From: Globisporangium splendens
Lineage: Eukaryota; Oomycota; Peronosporomycetes; Pythiales; Pythiaceae
Reading direction: 5' to 3'
NCBI GenBank assembly: GCA_006386115.1
Contig: VFIW01000058.1
Span: forward strand, 229,474 to 293,473
DNA length: 64,000 nt
How positions within the stretch are numbered: position 1 is the first letter of the stretch; every line of letters begins with the position of its first letter. Shown here one piece after another: positions 52,499-64,000 of this stretch. The notes under the pieces are model-generated. The model saw only the letters and a program-made list of their open reading frames with translations. It ran no database searches and had not been told where the DNA came from. A program made the translations under genes and the position numbers.

Positions 52499-55080
52499 TT
52501 ACGTCCCCCACGGATCATTGAAAGTAGCGCTACTAGCTGGCCGCAGCTGCTCTGGAGCGTCGAACGGGTTGTCAAAAGGCGATAACGCCCAGGTGGAGTC
52601 GTTTTTGCTTATGCCACGATCTCCTCCACCACTGGCTGTGAAATCCATACCTGGAAACGCCATCGCTGACGACACCATTGCGCCAGTGTAAAACGGATTC
52701 GACGCGCTCTCGCTTGCACTTTGCATCCCAGCAGGGATGGTACGTGATGCCCCCTCAGTGTGCGGATCGGTCACCATCATCCTGTTTGACGGATCGGACG
52801 CGATCTGAAGATGCTGGCGGCCACAAAACACGTGCAATGCATCCCGTGGGGTCTCGACAAACTCACGGATGTTTGCACTGGACGAACGGATCTCCAGCAC
52901 GCCAGACCATCGTGTACGCATGCCGGAACCGTCTGCAGTTGCATCAAAGGAAGCGGTCAACGTCACGGACGCGGCAATAAACTGCTCCCATCGCGTCTCC
53001 GTCAAGAACGCAATCTGCGAGAGAACAGTGCAAACATGGAGTCAGCAAAGCACTCCCAACAACACAAATTTGCTTCATTGTCGTTTCTTCAAACAAACAA
53101 AGAAGGAAAGCAAATAACTTACGTGAATCTGGATCGGGGTGTCAATCAGCAGATCTTGGATGATAGCAACTCTGATGGAGCAACGCTTCACAAGACACTG
53201 ACAGAAAGAGAGGAGTTTCTCTGTGCTTTCAGAGTGCAACACCGACTCAATCGGGAAGAGGCAACTCGCTTCAGCGCTACAACAAAAGTATGAGCAAGAA
53301 CGACACCCTGTCAATCTCGAGACGAATTTGGTATCAACCATTTCCGTGAGACTTAGCTAGAGTTGTCCGCTTACCTTTGCCATGTGTGCTGGAAGAACAC
53401 TCCAGTTGCGAATTGGTGCTTTGGCGAGCGCAAGAGTGCATCAAAATGCAGCACAAACTTCTCTGACGGCGACAACCGGATCGGGATCACCTGCGGCTGG
53501 TCATCTCCACTGGCAGAAGAAGAATCCACTTCGTTGAACACGACCTGGAAGAAGAAACTCGTCTGAGCAAACGTCTGCACTTGAAAGCGCTTCTCACTCT
53601 TGAACACACCAAAGCACGGGAGGCTCCCACTCGCATTTCCTCCTTGCATGAGACGCAGCTTCAAATCGTTGGATCCATCAATGCATTTCACGGCACCAAG
53701 TGGTCGAATATGGATCTCAAAGTCACTCAATGGCACGTTCGTGAGGTTGCAGCAGCTCACACAGATCGCCACGACATCTTCACGTCCAGGGAGAGGTTGC
53801 TTGTACGTGACGTGGAGCGAGAATGGATCGGCACTTCCAGTGACGATGACAGCCTCGTGCTCGAGGTCATTGAACGAGTCCGCATGCACGGGTGAATCCG
53901 ACGAATGCTTTTTATTCGACATGACCTCTTGCTACTTTTGAGGAATGAACAAATGCGACGGATGGAACATCTCCTGTGAGTACAAACTCTTCTCGCGTGC
54001 CGCTTTCGCCAGCGAAAGAAGCTGCTCTTGCATCCTGAGAGTAGGTAATACGACACGGAGCTTCATCAGTAAATTGATCCCCTCTGCGCAAGCAAATAAA
54101 ACACCAACAAGTTCCTTACATGCGGAGTTGCAGTGACGAAGCAGACGCCGTACTCGCCACATGCATCTTCAGCTGCTCGTGTCCCTGTTGGAGAACGGTA
54201 ACGCAGGAAGGGCTTTGGCGAGAGTTTCTTTGCAGCACTCTGGATCGACAAAATCCGCGGAAATGCCTCTTTGAACACGGACGCGATCACATCGTTCACC
54301 GCGGACTGAGTCAGCTGAGGCTCCTTGTTGAAGCTGAACGCATTCAGCATCGAACCTCGTGCAAACAGCATGCGCATCGCGGAGAACGCGACGTCCGCTG
54401 CATCTTTCATTTCATTCTCGAGAAAAAGCGCTTGGAAGATCACTTTCCACGTATCCTTCACGATGATCCACAGATCTTGTTGGCAGCAAATTCGCGCTTC
54501 GTGGGATTCAAATGGGAATGCAAAGAGTCCACCAGCCGCGATGCTGGTCGCGACGTTGAGCGTCACCCTCGATAGCGTTGCAATCGCGCAACAGCGCACA
54601 TCGCTTTGCTCGTGGGTCAGCACTGCGCGCAGTTTGTTCATGGACTCTTTCTCGGACGAGATCAAGAAACCCAGCAACAGAGGGAGCGGGATTTGTTGCA
54701 GCAACGGGATCGCGTGCAGCAGAATCGGCGCGTTCTGCGAACACGCGAGCTCGGTCACGCACGCGTCAAGCAAAAACTGCCACGTGCTGAACGTCGAGCA
54801 GCTCGGGCAGCGAGTGGCGAGCCGATACCCGAGAATCTTCATTGTCGTGCTCGCCTCGGTCTTCAAGCATTCCTATAAAGCAAGCAAGAGTAAATGTTCG
54901 ACTCAGTGTAGTTTCCACAACTCGACGATTTCCAATTTCGCGCACCTCCAAAGTTTCGCGGTAGTCCTTCAGTGCGAGCGCGCTCCGCTTGGTCGACACC
55001 ACTTGAAGCATCTTCTGCGCCTTTGCGAGCGCGCGTTTGGCGCTCGCAGACGACTCGCCCCCGAGGCTCTCCTGCGTCAT
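52499..55080 (-). CDS. Beta-adaptin/beta-COP/TPLATE-like coat subunit (TSET-like), with an in-frame TAG
   Basis: Exons are 55080-54946, 54872-54120, 54081 to about 53375, 53276-53123 and 53014-52499, with a 38-nt intron at 54119-54082. The N-terminal half is helical repeat-like (LLHAIPLLQQIPLPLLLGFL). The C-terminal half is a beta-sandwich appendage-like region: DPFSLHVTYKQPLPG, CCNLTNVPLSDFEIHI, RVAIIQDLLIDTPIQIH and LTETRWEQFIAA resemble the TPLATE/beta-COP ear. The tail (SPFDNPFDAPE) is unstructured, with an NPF-type motif. A TAG at 53934-53932 lies in frame between the halves, so this may be a pseudogene, two genes, or a hidden intron. The start could lie further upstream. Confidence 0.45.
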
Positions 55081-56307
55081 CGTGGACGTCCACCTCCTCT
55101 TGGTTCTTTTGCTGCGAGGCGAGAGATCTGTGTTCGGCGAGTTCGCAGGATCTTCGCGCCATCCTTTCGTTGACGTCGTTTCGCGCTCGAACGACCTTCG
55201 TGCGACCTCCCACTTTGTTCTTCGAGCTGATCCTCCATCTCGCAGCCTGCTGCGGTTGCAATTCCGTTCATGCTGACGAGAAGTGATCTCCTTTGTCGTG
55301 TGACCTTCTCCGTATGACTCCATTGCGCGCTATCAATCTTCGCATTTCCGTTGTCCTGCGGCTCCTGCCCAAACCTATTACACCAGGAACCCAGGATCTC
55401 TCTTGCAGCCCACCAAATAACTTGTAATTGCGTAATTGGTCTCGTTGGAACTGATTGGCTCGGCCACACTGGTGGACGCCAACATGGTCGAGCCGACACA
55501 ACTTCACTTCGTCTGTGGGTCCCTGCTTGCTGACGAAGTCTTCTCACACGGCAGAGCGATATCGCGCACTACCGTTTGGCAGATCTGATTTGTCCTAGTG
55601 CGTTTTGTGGGAACACCATTCTGGTGACCAATGCGTGAGGCGTTCAACCAGTCAGGTGAACTCTTGGATTAGACTCCGATGCAAACCAAGCAAGACACGG
55701 GGATCCTTACTGGCCCATTTAATTGCACCAACAAGGTCATATTGAAGCCATCTCCCAAAAAATAGCTGGAGGCATAACCTGGAAGCACCTACGTGAGTAA
55801 CAAAGCTCCTCCGTTGAGTTCGCCTCTCGCCAGTACCAATGGCTAGACGAGACCGCTCACTTGGTATTCTTGCTGATTGGGTCCGTGACGTATGCGCATT
55901 GCCTTTCACTTCCCCATTGATACAAACTTTCACCGAAGCCAGCATGATCTTGCGCGCTTTGTCGGGTGACGCATGGAGCCTGAAGAAAGCAGGAGCATAA
56001 TATGTTGGAGCCGCAAACGACAATCTCTTTCACACCACTTGAGCCAATCAACTCTCGCTCTCTTTCGTACTTTTCGATGACTCTTTATCGCTCGACGTGA
56101 AGACGACTCTAATTTCGTGTCGTTTGTAAAACGCTGTGTACTGCAGTTAGCAGCGAACTCCCTGTGACAAAGTTGACGTACGAAATTAGACCACCTGTAT
56201 CGATTCCGTCCTTTTCTTAGAAACCCAGCTCTCACTATGTGATGGCAGCCGTCAGAAACACCAAAAAATCACCTCATTGAACAATCAATCAACCTGCGAC
56301 GGCCGGC
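55081..56307. other. 1.2-kb divergent intergenic region
   Basis: It separates the coat-subunit gene (-) from the multi-pass membrane protein gene (+). Open frames on both strands are short and without motifs. Some upstream in-frame sequence next to 55080 might be 5' coding or UTR of the coat gene. Nothing else is recognised. Confidence 0.5.
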
Positions 56308-57689
56308 ATGGCCCCAGATCCCGATCCTGCCGCGCTGGAGTGGTCGTGCGAGCTTGTTCCCTCCTTCCCGCTGCCTGTGCTGGACCTCTCGCGATCGCTG
56401 AAGTCACGTTACTTGCCCGAGTTCTTGCTCCAACGAATCGACGACTTCCTTGCGCAGTACAACAAACCACTTTTCTTCTGCTACGCTCTCAGTCTGATGC
56501 TCAGCATATCAGTCCCATTATTGGATGCCAAGACGGGCTGCTATGTCGCACTTACTAGCGCTTTGCTTGGATTACCGCTGGGGCTAGGCAGTCTCGGCAC
56601 CCTTCGCTATGACGTCGTACGTCTCTTGGTGCGCACGTACGATTTTTGGTTTTTCCTTTTCGTGAATGGGGCTACGAATATGATGGTCGCGACGATCTTC
56701 AGCGACCTCCGAATGACTCGACTCATTATCGACTGGTCCGGCTTTCAAAACATCGTCTTGATCGACGCTCAGTTGCGAGGAGTCCCAGGAAACACAGAGA
56801 TTGGAACATCCGACGACCCAGCTTTGTGCAGCAAATGCAATACGTCAAATACAACACCGTATCTGACTCCAGACGAATACTCCTGCCAATTCGAATTCAA
56901 ACCAAGGCACAATTTCCAGGAGTCATGCTCGCTCTTCTCTACGCCACTGGAGTCATCGGACTCCTTCTCTCGTTCATAGCGCTCACGCGTGAGCCACAGC
57001 AACCCATTGCCGAATCGCACCTCAGCCAGTTGCTCAAAAACGGACGTCTCGCGTTCGTGCTGACGGCCAGCTTCACGATAACGATCGCAGGCTTCTACCA
57101 GTCAGAGTTGCTCGTCGCACTGGCAACGTCGTTCGATTTCGTCTTCTACGCGCTTCAACTCACATCCACACACATCTCTCTGTGCGTCGTGTACGAGTGG
57201 GACGTGAGTCGATGTCTGGGAGTTGCTGCATCCTGGCTCTGGATTCACTGGGTCTTGACACTTGATGCACTCACACCGATGATGAAGACAAAATTGAAAT
57301 TCCGCACTCGATTCGGGATTCCGGTCGTAGCCATGTTCATCCTTTGGTATGTCATAATGTTGTTCCATATCCTGAGCGACTCGGGACCAAAGGATCGCAT
57401 CATCTGGGAGGGCAACATCTGGAGCCGCCATTTGCAAGTCAGGGTCGTGCCGTTCTACTTCAGTCGCTTGGTCACACTCACGCTGTGGAGCGTTCGGATG
57501 GTAAATCGGCTGGTCATGTCAGCGAACGAAGACGCGACGATCTTGCGAGGTGCTGTCACGTACGACAACTATTTAGTCTCGGGAAAGCGAAAAAAGTCGC
57601 GCGCTGGGCCACGCACGTCACGCTTCATAAAGTGCTGGAGCCGCGTAGCTCCAAAGGATACTGTAGAACATCCAGCTGAGCGAAGTTAA
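56308..57689 (+). CDS. Multi-pass membrane protein, unknown family
   Basis: Two overlapping frames share one membrane-protein pattern. The first starts at MAPDPDPAALEW (56308) and carries helices such as LFFCYALSLMLSISVPLL and FWFFLFVNGATNMMV. The second runs to 57689 with helices LLYATGVIGLLLSFIAL, LAFVLTASFTITIAGF and VVAMFILWYVIMLFHIL. The switch lies between 56755 and 56940. A 77-nt intron (56755-56831, GTCTTG...GTGCAG) would join them in frame into about 434 residues, but its donor is weak, so a frameshift is equally possible. The C-terminus is basic and presumably cytosolic. I recognise no family. Confidence 0.5.
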
Positions 57690-57820
57690 TACAGACGAGC
57701 TCGCTCACAACTGTTGTGCTATGGCGCAAGAAAGACGTGTCTTGCCAGCTTGCGTCGCGGAAGTTGTGTCTCATTGGAGTCGAAAGAGATCCACGCGTAG
57801 CTTCAATGGACAGATAACAC

Positions 57821-59896
57821 TCATCGCATCAGCCGCATCTTCTTCTTCGTTTGTTCCGACCACTCGCGCCAATCTGCCACTGGCTTTCCCAGTTCATCGC
57901 TCACTTGACCCTGAACTCGGAATGCTCGCTTCGACTCATCAATAACCGCCGTGCTGGAACGGAATGCTGTTTTCTGTGCATCTTTATGGAGACTCTGATA
58001 GATCTCGCGAGGCACAACCACCTTGACAGATCGCAAAACACCAACCAACTCTGCAAACACACATTTGTCATCCGCATTCACCATCACCAACGCAGTACCA
58101 CTACAGTCACTCCCTCGCCCAGTACGACCAATCAAGTGGATGTAGTCGGCAACTCTGCTCGGAAAATCAAACACCACGACATTCTGCACTTGAAGGAGAT
58201 CCATGCCACGGCTCAGTACGTTTGTCGATACCAGGACGCGAATGCCCTCGTTCACAAATGCTTCCAGCGCTTTCAACCGTTCTTGCTGTGACTTGTCTGC
58301 ATGGATGGAAGTGGACGGGATTAGAGTCTGCTTCTCAACTGCGTCGGCTAACAAATCGGCACCAATCTTGGACCGCACAAACACCAGCTATTTTCCACAC
58401 GTACACAACAGCAACACATAGTGATATCAACATTATGCCCAGCAAGCAAATTGCTGATCAAGCTACGATGAGTATACCGTTGTCTCTTGCTGCTTGGCTT
58501 GAAGAAATTCGAACAGCTCTTTTTTCTTGGACTTGTCTTCGACCCACACAACGGTCTGCCGAATGTTCGGATTCGCTGTTAACGTGTCAGAGCCGCTCTC
58601 TATGCTGTGCCGATTGTTCGCACCGATCTCGACGTAAACAAGACCAGATGCCTGACTCGGCGCATTGGCATAGCCGCGGGTCAGGACTTGCTTCACGAGT
58701 GACTTGATACGCGAGGACATCGTCGCACTGAAGAAAAGCATCTGCAGGCTCGGGATCGGCGGCAACCACGCCATGATTTGGATAATCTGCGCGTGGAACC
58801 CGATGCCAAGCATCATGTCCACTTCGTCCACGACACAGCAAATCACGGACTCCAAGAAGGATTCTTGCTCGTGCTGGGAGCCACTGCTACCGTTGTTCCT
58901 CATATCCACGTGATGATTTGTCACGATATCGATGAGCCTCCCAGGGGTCGCAATAATCACTTGAACACCTGTGCTTAGTCGATGCAACTGAGGAGGTATG
59001 GAGAAGCCACCGATCAGTAGCGCTGTCTTCATCATTGGGATCCCGTGGACGAGAATCTTCGTCACATCCTCGATTTGGATCGCGAGTTCGCGAATTGGCG
59101 CAAGAATGAGCGCCAATGGTGCGCGTGCGTGGTCTCCAATAGACTGGACATTAATGATCTGCGCAAGCGTTGGGATAAGGTAGGCTGCCGTCTTCCCGGT
59201 TCCTGTCGGTGCAACCACTAGCAGCTGTGAACAAACACAAGTTAGAGAAAGTTAGCACACTTAAACCACACACGAAAATGTATGCGCGTACGTACATGTT
59301 TGCGTTGCAACGCACAGGGAATGACCTGCATCTGCACGGGTGTGGGCGTTGCGTACATCTTGGCCTGCATGTTCGCGTACAATTTTGGCGGCAGCGCGCA
59401 CTCTGCGAAACCTGTGATCGGAAACGGTATCTCACGCTCGTAGTATGCATCGTTGCCACGCTCAGTCCTGTCACCACAGCCTTTGCTGCTATCGTCGTTG
59501 TCGTCGTCGTAATAGACTCGAATCGCGAGTCGTTTGCGTAGCATTTTCGCTGCTAGTGCACGTTGCGTGGTTTGCGCTTGTGCTGCTGCGCGCGCTTGAT
59601 CGTGTCTGGCGATGCACTTGTCGCGGCACTCGATACTGCACACATCTTCGTCCGTGGCGTCGCAAATGTACGCGCCATAGCGGCTGCATATCTAAAAACG
59701 TTGGATGGTTCACAAGGAAAGGTGAGGACAGTAGCAAAGTATACACACAAACACGCAGACGTACCACACAGTGGGGCTCGCCTTCCTCGTCTCGTGGCAG
59801 CCGCTGGCCGATCGCGAATCGGACGACGGCGTCGCTCTCCACTTCCTCTTCTGGGGCAACTTGATCATCGTCGTTGCAGGCTTGGAAAGCGCTCAT
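57821..59896 (-). CDS. DDX59: DDX59-type DEAD-box RNA helicase with HIT zinc finger
   Basis: There are four exons (59896-59765, 59691-59296, 59224-58478, 58387-57821), all phase 0, giving 613 residues. The N-terminal zf-HIT motif runs from Cys43 (CVICSRYGAYICDATDEDVC...ECRDKC), as in animal DDX59. The helicase core follows: Q motif (TPTPVQMQVIP), motif I (APTGTGKTAA), Ia (PIRELAIQ), Ib (TPGRL), motif II VDEVD in place of DEAD, SAT, then VSTNVLSRGMDL and HLIGRTGRG. ATP-dependent RNA unwinding is expected, while the HIT finger suggests a place in RNP assembly. The HIT finger crosses the first intron. Overall order and length match DDX59 orthologues. Confidence 0.92.
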
Positions 59897-60405
59897 TGTT
59901 GCTGCAAACGGGAAAGCGAGAGTGTGTGAGGGCGGACGGTGGTGGATCAATAAGGGATAGGTGTACGCTCTTGCTCCACTGAATTATGCCCCCTCCCTCA
60001 AGTGGCGAAAATGCATGCGGACAGACAGACACAAGGCAGGACTGCCTGGCGATGCGGCGTGTCGTGCATGGTGTCATGCGCACTACACACAGAGAAACCA
60101 CCGTGTGCTACACAAAGTCGCACGCTTGAATCTTCCGTGCGCTGAAGTATGGGTCGCCTGCAGCGCCATTTGCCAACGAGCAAAGTCTCTTTCGCGTCGC
60201 ATCCCCTCCCTTCCTGTCGCATGCAGAATTCCCTATGCTCATTACAGATAATGCGGTTGATAGCAACCACACATACATCGCCATAGCGTTCTCCAAGTGC
60301 ATCGCGTTCCTGTTTACTAATATTATTTAAAAAGAGAGAGAAGAATCGCTGCGTGCCAGCCCTCTCCACTGCTGGTCGCTTGGTCCAATCGTTATCCTTT
60401 CCTTC

Positions 60406-61054
60406 TCATACGCTCTTTGCGGTCGCGAGCGGCGGGGACGGTGACGTGTAGCGCTCCATGGGGGACATGTGCTGCGCCAAGGGCAGCTCCTCGTCCGAGT
60501 CTTCGATCTCGTAGTACGAGTTTCTTCGCACAAACGTCTCCGTGATGAATCCGAGTTCGCCCGAGTGTATCTTCTCGCGTTTCCACAGCACATAACAGAC
60601 CACCACGCAGACACCATACAACGCTCCTGTCACTCAAGCATCTCGCGCATTAGCTTCCTTTCGAACTTGCAGCCCACACGCCGCATCATGATAAGTGACA
60701 CCCACTTACCAGCTTTGAAGCACGCGTTCGCGATCGTCTCTGGATTTTTCGCGCCATGGACAAACATCGGCTGCAGCTTCAGCAGTGCGCCAATGATCGT
60801 CTACGCATTCACAGCCACACACATATAACACGGATTCCGGAAGTCAGTCAATCCATCGCATCGAAACTCACGCGTCGCACTGAGAAAGACATGACCGCAC
60901 CAGAAAGATGAACCCAGCGAAGCCAAAGATGATCCCAAACAGATACCCTACAGAGCAGCAGCACACGCAGACACACGGGCAGTGCGTCAGTCCCCTGTGT
61001 GTGCAGCAGCATGCGCCAGTGGACTCGCATTTCCGTACGCGAACTCTTGCTCAT
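60406..61054 (-). CDS. Small two-helix membrane protein (RNase kappa-like)
   Basis: Four exons (61054-61039, 60947-60901, 60800-60710, 60626-60406) join in frame to 124 residues. After MSKSSR a first helix spans exons 2-3 (YLFGIIFGFAGFIFL then TIIGALL). A lumenal loop follows (PMFVHGAKNPETIANACFKA), then a second helix (LYGVCVVVCYVLW), a basic stop-transfer KREK and an acidic tail (YYEIEDSDEELP). Topology and size resemble RNASEK, an accessory V-ATPase component, but sequence support is weak, so the family is only suggested. Intron lengths are about 83-100 nt. Confidence 0.5.
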
Positions 61055-62063
61055 GGCCGTCGTCTCCTTCACTTCCTTTTCTCACTCTTCTTCTGTTATG
61101 ACAAATGGACCTTTTGTTCTCTCTCTCTCTCTCACTCACTCTTTGTGTACCGCAAGGAGACCCACTTCTTCCTCTACAAGAGCAGAGGTCATTTCATCTT
61201 CTTTTTATCCAATCAATAGAATCAGTTGCAGAGTAAGTAGCCAATCAGCAGCCGATTTGAACAAGCACAGGGTTACAAAGTGGTACACTCTGCAGTTTCA
61301 GCAGATCAGAGTTGCACACTTCGTAACCTTGGACAAGGTTACACTTCGTACCCCCTAGATTTGCATGATGCTCGGCACCAGCGTGCAAGACCGAGTGACA
61401 CAAACACTTTCTGCTGCTCATTTGTTCCCATGAAGGACGCACCTCTCCAAGTGACTCGGAGACTGAGTCCACAAAAATGGACCATATGGCCGAGCCGATC
61501 TCGTCCCAAGAGACGCAATGGGCATATCAGTTCAGATCGCTTTTTTCTACAGTACGCACACCTGGCAGAGGCACGCATTGAAAAAGCTGCTCCGTTTGCG
61601 TTGCTGCGCACTTGCCATCGCAATAGAGACTCGGACACGAGGAAGCGGCCATTCAGTGTCTGCAAAACAAAAACCGAAGCAGAGTTTGGGGGTGGGATCC
61701 TCGAAAGAAACGCCATTTGTAGAAGCGTCATCAAACGAATTGGCAATCCTGCTGGCCTGGCTCTAACCTTGGGTACGTGGCGTCGTGAGACCAGCATCCT
61801 TCTCATGAACACATCTCAGTATTGGATAAATTGTATGATTTGGGTATGTGCTATTTTTGCAAACTATATTCTAACTGTAGAGAATGTCATATATGAACCC
61901 ATGTCCTTTATAAATACAAAACCTTGAACCAAGTCGACAGCAAGGAGGGTACAGGGACTGCCCTATCTGCAGCAGGAGGGAAACACAGGCGATCAATCAA
62001 CCACTCGAGCCTGCGGCATCTCGACAGCTCGCCTGCGACACGACGCGACGCGAATGAGAGACG
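61055..62063. other. 1-kb intergenic region, no recognised gene
   Basis: Overlapping open frames on both strands (215 and 157 codons) show no motif and largely mirror each other, so neither is supported. A CT run (about 61119-61140) and an imperfect palindrome around CTTCGTAACCTTGGACAAGGTTACACTTCG parts (61319-61349) are present. Confidence 0.5.
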
Positions 62064-62906
62064 ATGACCTCCCTGTCGTCGTTATTCTCACATTTTCTCC
62101 GCACCTGCCACAAGATGTCCGCGACGACGACGAAGCTCCGCGTGCTGTGCCTGCACGGCTTCCGCACGAACGTCAAGGTGATGCAGAACCAGACGGCCAC
62201 GCTGCGCGCGCTGCTCGGCGACGACGCCGAGTTCACGTTCCTCAATGGCCCATACAAGGCCAAGGGTCCGTCAGCCGAGGGCATTCAGCGCCAATACAGC
62301 AACGACGCTCCGTTTTACGAATGGTGCGCGCTCGGGTATGTCCAGGGTCTCGACAAGGACAAGGAGGATGCCGACGCCGCAAAGACAGAGTGGCGTGAGT
62401 TATATATTGGCTTCGAGAAAGCGGCCGAGTTCCTTGACGCGCATCTGCGGCAGTATGGACCGTACGATGTCGTCATTGGGTTTTCCCAGGGTGCCGCGGT
62501 GCTCACGATCCTCTCGATGATTTATCTGCGGAAGCAGCCATCACAGCGCTGGTGGAACCTCTGCGTATGCGTCGGTGGGGTTCCCGTTCGCGACGTCTCG
62601 ATGCGTCCGATGTTTGAGAAACCGAATGGCGAGCTGATTCTGCTGCCGTTCCCATCCATTCACATCATGGGCCGCAAAGACTCGCTGTACAAAGACTCGA
62701 TCCAACTCGCCGCCATGTACGAAGACCGACCGGCCGGGTCCGTGATGAAAAAGCTCGTGTTCGAGCACAACGGCGGCCACAACTTCCCGCCAGCGAAACA
62801 CAACCCGGGCTTTTACGAGAACCTCGCTGATCTCATCCGACAGCACTGCGGGCTCCAACCAACCTCAGCGCAACCCAAACGTGTCGCTCTTTACGCCTCG
62901 CTGTAG
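62064..62906 (+). CDS. FSH1/OVCA2-family serine hydrolase
   Basis: This is a single exon of 280 residues. It is an alpha/beta hydrolase beginning LRVLCLHGFRTNVKVM, with nucleophile Ser141 (VIGFSQGAAVL), Asp206 (IMGRKDSLY) and His239 (NGGHNFPP), the order and spacing of the FSH1 family. A second in-frame ATG at 62115 (MSATTTKLRVL) is the more usual start for the family, since the extra 17 residues are weakly conserved. These enzymes hydrolyse small esters or lipids, and the substrate is unknown. No signal peptide is obvious, so cytosolic. Confidence 0.88.
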   Translation: MTSLSSLFSHFLRTCHKMSATTTKLRVLCLHGFRTNVKVMQNQTATLRALLGDDAEFTFLNGPYKAKGPSAEGIQRQYSNDAPFYEWCALGYVQGLDKDKEDADAAKTEWRELYIGFEKAAEFLDAHLRQYGPYDVVIGFSQGAAVLTILSMIYLRKQPSQRWWNLCVCVGGVPVRDVSMRPMFEKPNGELILLPFPSIHIMGRKDSLYKDSIQLAAMYEDRPAGSVMKKLVFEHNGGHNFPPAKHNPGFYENLADLIRQHCGLQPTSAQPKRVALYASL

Positions 62907-64000
62907 GTTCTTCAGAGAGAGAAAAATGGACAGCGAGGTAATTTATTCTCTCACCGCATCTCACTAGTACATTTTTAGATTTCTCACTAGAAATTGAAGC
63001 GAACTCGCCACTTTGAAGATTGTTTTGTAAGGTTTGTATGGACATTTTCCTATTGCTGCTGCTGTCCAAAGATCACTCACCACAGATCATTCCGTATGAA
63101 TGGGACGCGGCAGTTCTGTAGTAAAGCGAGGGCAAAGCAGCTGTGACCATATGGTGAGCTAACAGGATGCAGTTGCCCACTCATCCACACGTTGACGAAA
63201 GCTCTGGTCTGCTTGTAGAACTCCATCTAACAGAAAGTCATGTCGTGGTCATGCTGCCGACTACCAACGACTGCAGTAGGCGATTATTTCGCTGCACGGG
63301 GAGATGTTGTATTAGTATAACTTTAAAGCAGCAATCCACGAAGTTATTGAAAACTTCGATGCACTCACGGCGAATGAAATATGCATCCCTTTGCAGTGCA
63401 TACGGCGCTGAAGCACGTGGCGTAGATCTTTGCTCAGTAAAAAGCAAGGAGATTGGATCGCAGGTCGCAGTGTCTTTGAAACTCAGATCCACCGATGTCG
63501 TGGTGCCGACTGTAAATTTGCTGAATCAGCAAATTTGCAGTCGACATCATCATCTGATTTCTGACCAATAGTAGACTCGTGATGGGTTGATTTTATAACC
63601 AATCGCTGTAGACTTTTCTAACCGGTCACTCACCAAATTAACCAAGCAGTGCACTTGCAGACAGAGCTGTTTGTATCGGAGGAGCAAGCACCACGACGAC
63701 AACCGACAGTCCACTACAAAGATCATTGGAACGGAATAATATACTGAACTGAGTATACAAGCCACTATTAAGTGCGATCTGTCTCTCGAGGTCTCTGCGA
63801 CGAATGTGGAGCAAACAAAAGGAGGAGGACGCGTGGAAGGAAGCTTTGGAAGGAAGTTCTACGACGACAGCCGCTGCGCAGCGGCGCAAGCCGACGCGGC
63901 GACGGCCGTACCGTCGTCACAGCGCGAGGAAGGGGGAGCCCCAGATCCCGTGCGCACGAACGAACCGGACCAGGTAAATGCAGGAACGCCGGACGAGTCT
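62907..64000. other. 1.1-kb region to window end, no firm gene
   Basis: Short frames only. A perfect inverted repeat with 11-bp arms (AAATTTGCTGA around a single base) lies near 63514-63536. A plus-strand frame open to the window end from about 63790 may be the start of a gene, but no motif supports it. Confidence 0.4.

Noticed and set aside
61280..61927. 215-codon plus-strand frame and 157-codon minus-strand frame in the same region
   Set aside because: The two mirror each other and neither has recognisable motifs, splice logic or composition bias.
63514..63536. Perfect palindrome with 11-bp arms
   Set aside because: AT-rich inverted repeats this short are common in intergenic DNA, and no gene end or T run makes it a convincing terminator.
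63805..64000. Possible gene start near the right edge (MWSKQKEEDAW... or an overlapping frame open to the end)
   Set aside because: Two frames compete, one ends at 63975, and neither can be judged without sequence beyond the window.

Overview
The window looks like nuclear DNA of a stramenopile, most likely an oomycete. Several host genes have short GT-AG introns of about 34-100 nt, the genes are compact, and eukaryotic tRNA genes are present. The retroelements include chromodomain Ty3/gypsy elements and an L1/Tx1-like LINE. One host gene appears to fuse a TMEM181/Wntless-like membrane domain to a class 3 lipase, an architecture I associate with oomycetes. The taxonomic call is inference.

Positions 1-42,872 are almost entirely repetitive. 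At 1-4,706 lies a decayed Ty3/gypsy element on the minus strand (here D). From about 4,707 to 25,900 there is a tandem array of tRNA-Phe(GAA) genes whose original unit is about 517 bp. Three kinds of non-LTR retroelement (LINE, a 394-bp SINE-like element, and a third non-autonomous family E) have inserted at the same point of the tRNA gene. Each insertion leaves the first 18 nt of the tRNA, GCCTCGATAGCTCAGTTG, on its left, while the right side begins again with the same 18 nt and at the end of each stack continues into a whole tRNA. The tRNA is therefore regenerated by the target-site duplication. I regard this as the main discovery of the window. One LINE (6,624-12,747) is 5'-truncated, one (13,694-21,092) is nearly intact, and one (23,863-25,900) is cut by a gypsy element.

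Positions 25,901-42,872 hold a nest of Ty3/gypsy elements: A on the minus strand, B on the plus strand with both LTRs, and a deleted remnant C. A and B each carry a textbook -1 ribosomal frameshift signal between gag and pol. All three carry a long antisense reading frame that starts beside the 3' LTR and runs back across the 3' end of pol, and its product ends in a coiled coil. The LTRs of B, C and D carry paired TGACGTCA-type (CRE) sites. The arrangement recalls antisense genes of complex retroviruses.

Positions 42,873-45,191 hold nothing I recognise. From 45,192 to about 62,906 lie ordinary host genes: COX6A (-), cysteine dioxygenase (+), a small ankyrin-repeat protein (-), the TMEM181-like/lipase fusion (-), a beta-adaptin/beta-COP/TPLATE-like coat subunit (-), an unrecognised multi-pass membrane protein (+), a DDX59-type RNA helicase (-), a small two-helix membrane protein (-), and an FSH1/OVCA2-type serine hydrolase (+). 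No operons are expected or seen. Exon models were built by hand from reading-frame continuity and GT-AG boundaries.
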